Below are positions 63,855 to 64,000 of a stretch of 64,000 bases of DNA, piece by piece. Source of the stretch: Oligella urethralis DSM 7531. GTDB lineage: Bacteria; Pseudomonadota; Gammaproteobacteria; Burkholderiales; Burkholderiaceae_B. The DNA lies in contig NZ_AQVB01000013.1 of assembly GCF_000372065.1 (NCBI RefSeq), forward strand, positions 1 through 64,000, in the 5' to 3' direction. Position 1 is the first letter of the stretch. Each line of letters begins with the position of its first letter. Under the pieces are notes generated by a model that searched no databases, was not told the origin of the DNA, and saw nothing but the letters and a program-made list of their open reading frames with translations. The position numbers were made by a program, and so were the translations under genes.

Positions 63855-64000
63855 ATGAACATAAAACGCCTAATTAGTATTCTGACCTTAATTAGTGCGG
63901 GCCTAACAGCACAGGCCCAAGAGCGCATCGTTTCTGCCACAGGCAACGCCTCAGAAATTATCGCTAACTTGGGCTTGGCCGAGAGTTTAGTAGGCGTGGA
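63855..64000 (+). CDS. hmuT: Hemin ABC transporter substrate-binding protein (partial)
   Basis: Only the first 48 codons are in the window. They show a signal peptide ending in TAQAQE and then RIVSATGNASEIIANLGLAE followed by SLVGV, the opening of HmuT-type cluster A-II binding proteins that bind heme in the periplasm. It starts 5 bases after the receptor stop, so it is cotranscribed under the same Fur-like control. Permease and ATPase genes are expected just past the right edge. Confidence 0.8.
   Translation, partial: MNIKRLISILTLISAGLTAQAQERIVSATGNASEIIANLGLAESLVGV

Overview
The window looks like chromosomal DNA of a betaproteobacterium of the order Burkholderiales, most likely Alcaligenaceae. 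The evidence is gene content and order: gpmA-envC-ctpA-moeB, rhodanese-grxC-secB-gpsA, rsmB-DUF4390-ntrY-ntrX-trkA-trkH, zapB-like-zapA-6S RNA, an HslV that starts MEQFHATT, and a DksA with a degenerate zinc finger. A moderately AT-rich relative such as Oligella is possible, but that genus guess is weak. Most of the window is core genome.

Layout. 1-137 holds the tail of an IS5-like transposase. 393-6095 (minus) carries pyrE and a five-gene envelope operon: gtrA, a GT2 polyprenyl-sugar synthase, an ArnT-like transferase, then an OmpR-type response regulator and its histidine kinase. The region upstream of that operon has an 11-bp-phased array of TATCAAA sites. 6341-14823 has xth, an esterase, a MidA-like methyltransferase, a YdcZ transporter, cca, slt, 5-formyl-THF cyclo-ligase and a GST. 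14907-22362 (minus) is the complete atpIBEFHAGDC operon. 22671-34318 has an M61 peptidase, moeB/ctpA/envC/gpmA, rhodanese-grxC-secB-gpsA, a BioC-like methyltransferase, comF and trmL. 34368-45631 has trkH, trkA, ntrX, ntrY, a DUF4390 lipoprotein, rsmB, rimO, fmt and a DUF484 protein.

45873-51126 is a zinc-homeostasis block. It contains znuA, znuB and znuC, a previously uncalled 58-aa Cys-containing membrane peptide, two near-perfect Zur boxes, zur, a COG0523 GTPase with a His-rich metal loop, and dksA. 51227-59326 has hslVU behind a good heat-shock promoter, a CusF-like protein, a cobalamin adenosyltransferase, lgt, two tandem SIMPL proteins, a methyltransferase, 6S RNA with promoter and terminator, zapA, a ZapB-like protein and a cytochrome c5.

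The accessory part is 59669-61302. A tRNA-Arg(CCG) gene is followed by a 1.5-kb islet bounded by a 26-bp direct repeat (one mismatch) of the tRNA 3' end. The islet carries an intact CdiI-like immunity gene and, overlapping its start, a polymorphic-toxin gene with an RNase A-like C-terminal domain. That toxin frame is unbroken by frameshift over 283 codons but contains two in-frame stop codons. No integrase is present, and a fragment that resembles an HsdR N-terminal nuclease abuts the right repeat. The window ends in a Fur-box-preceded heme uptake locus: a TonB-dependent receptor and the start of a hemin-binding protein gene.

All functional calls come from reading motifs and remembered family features; no database search was run.
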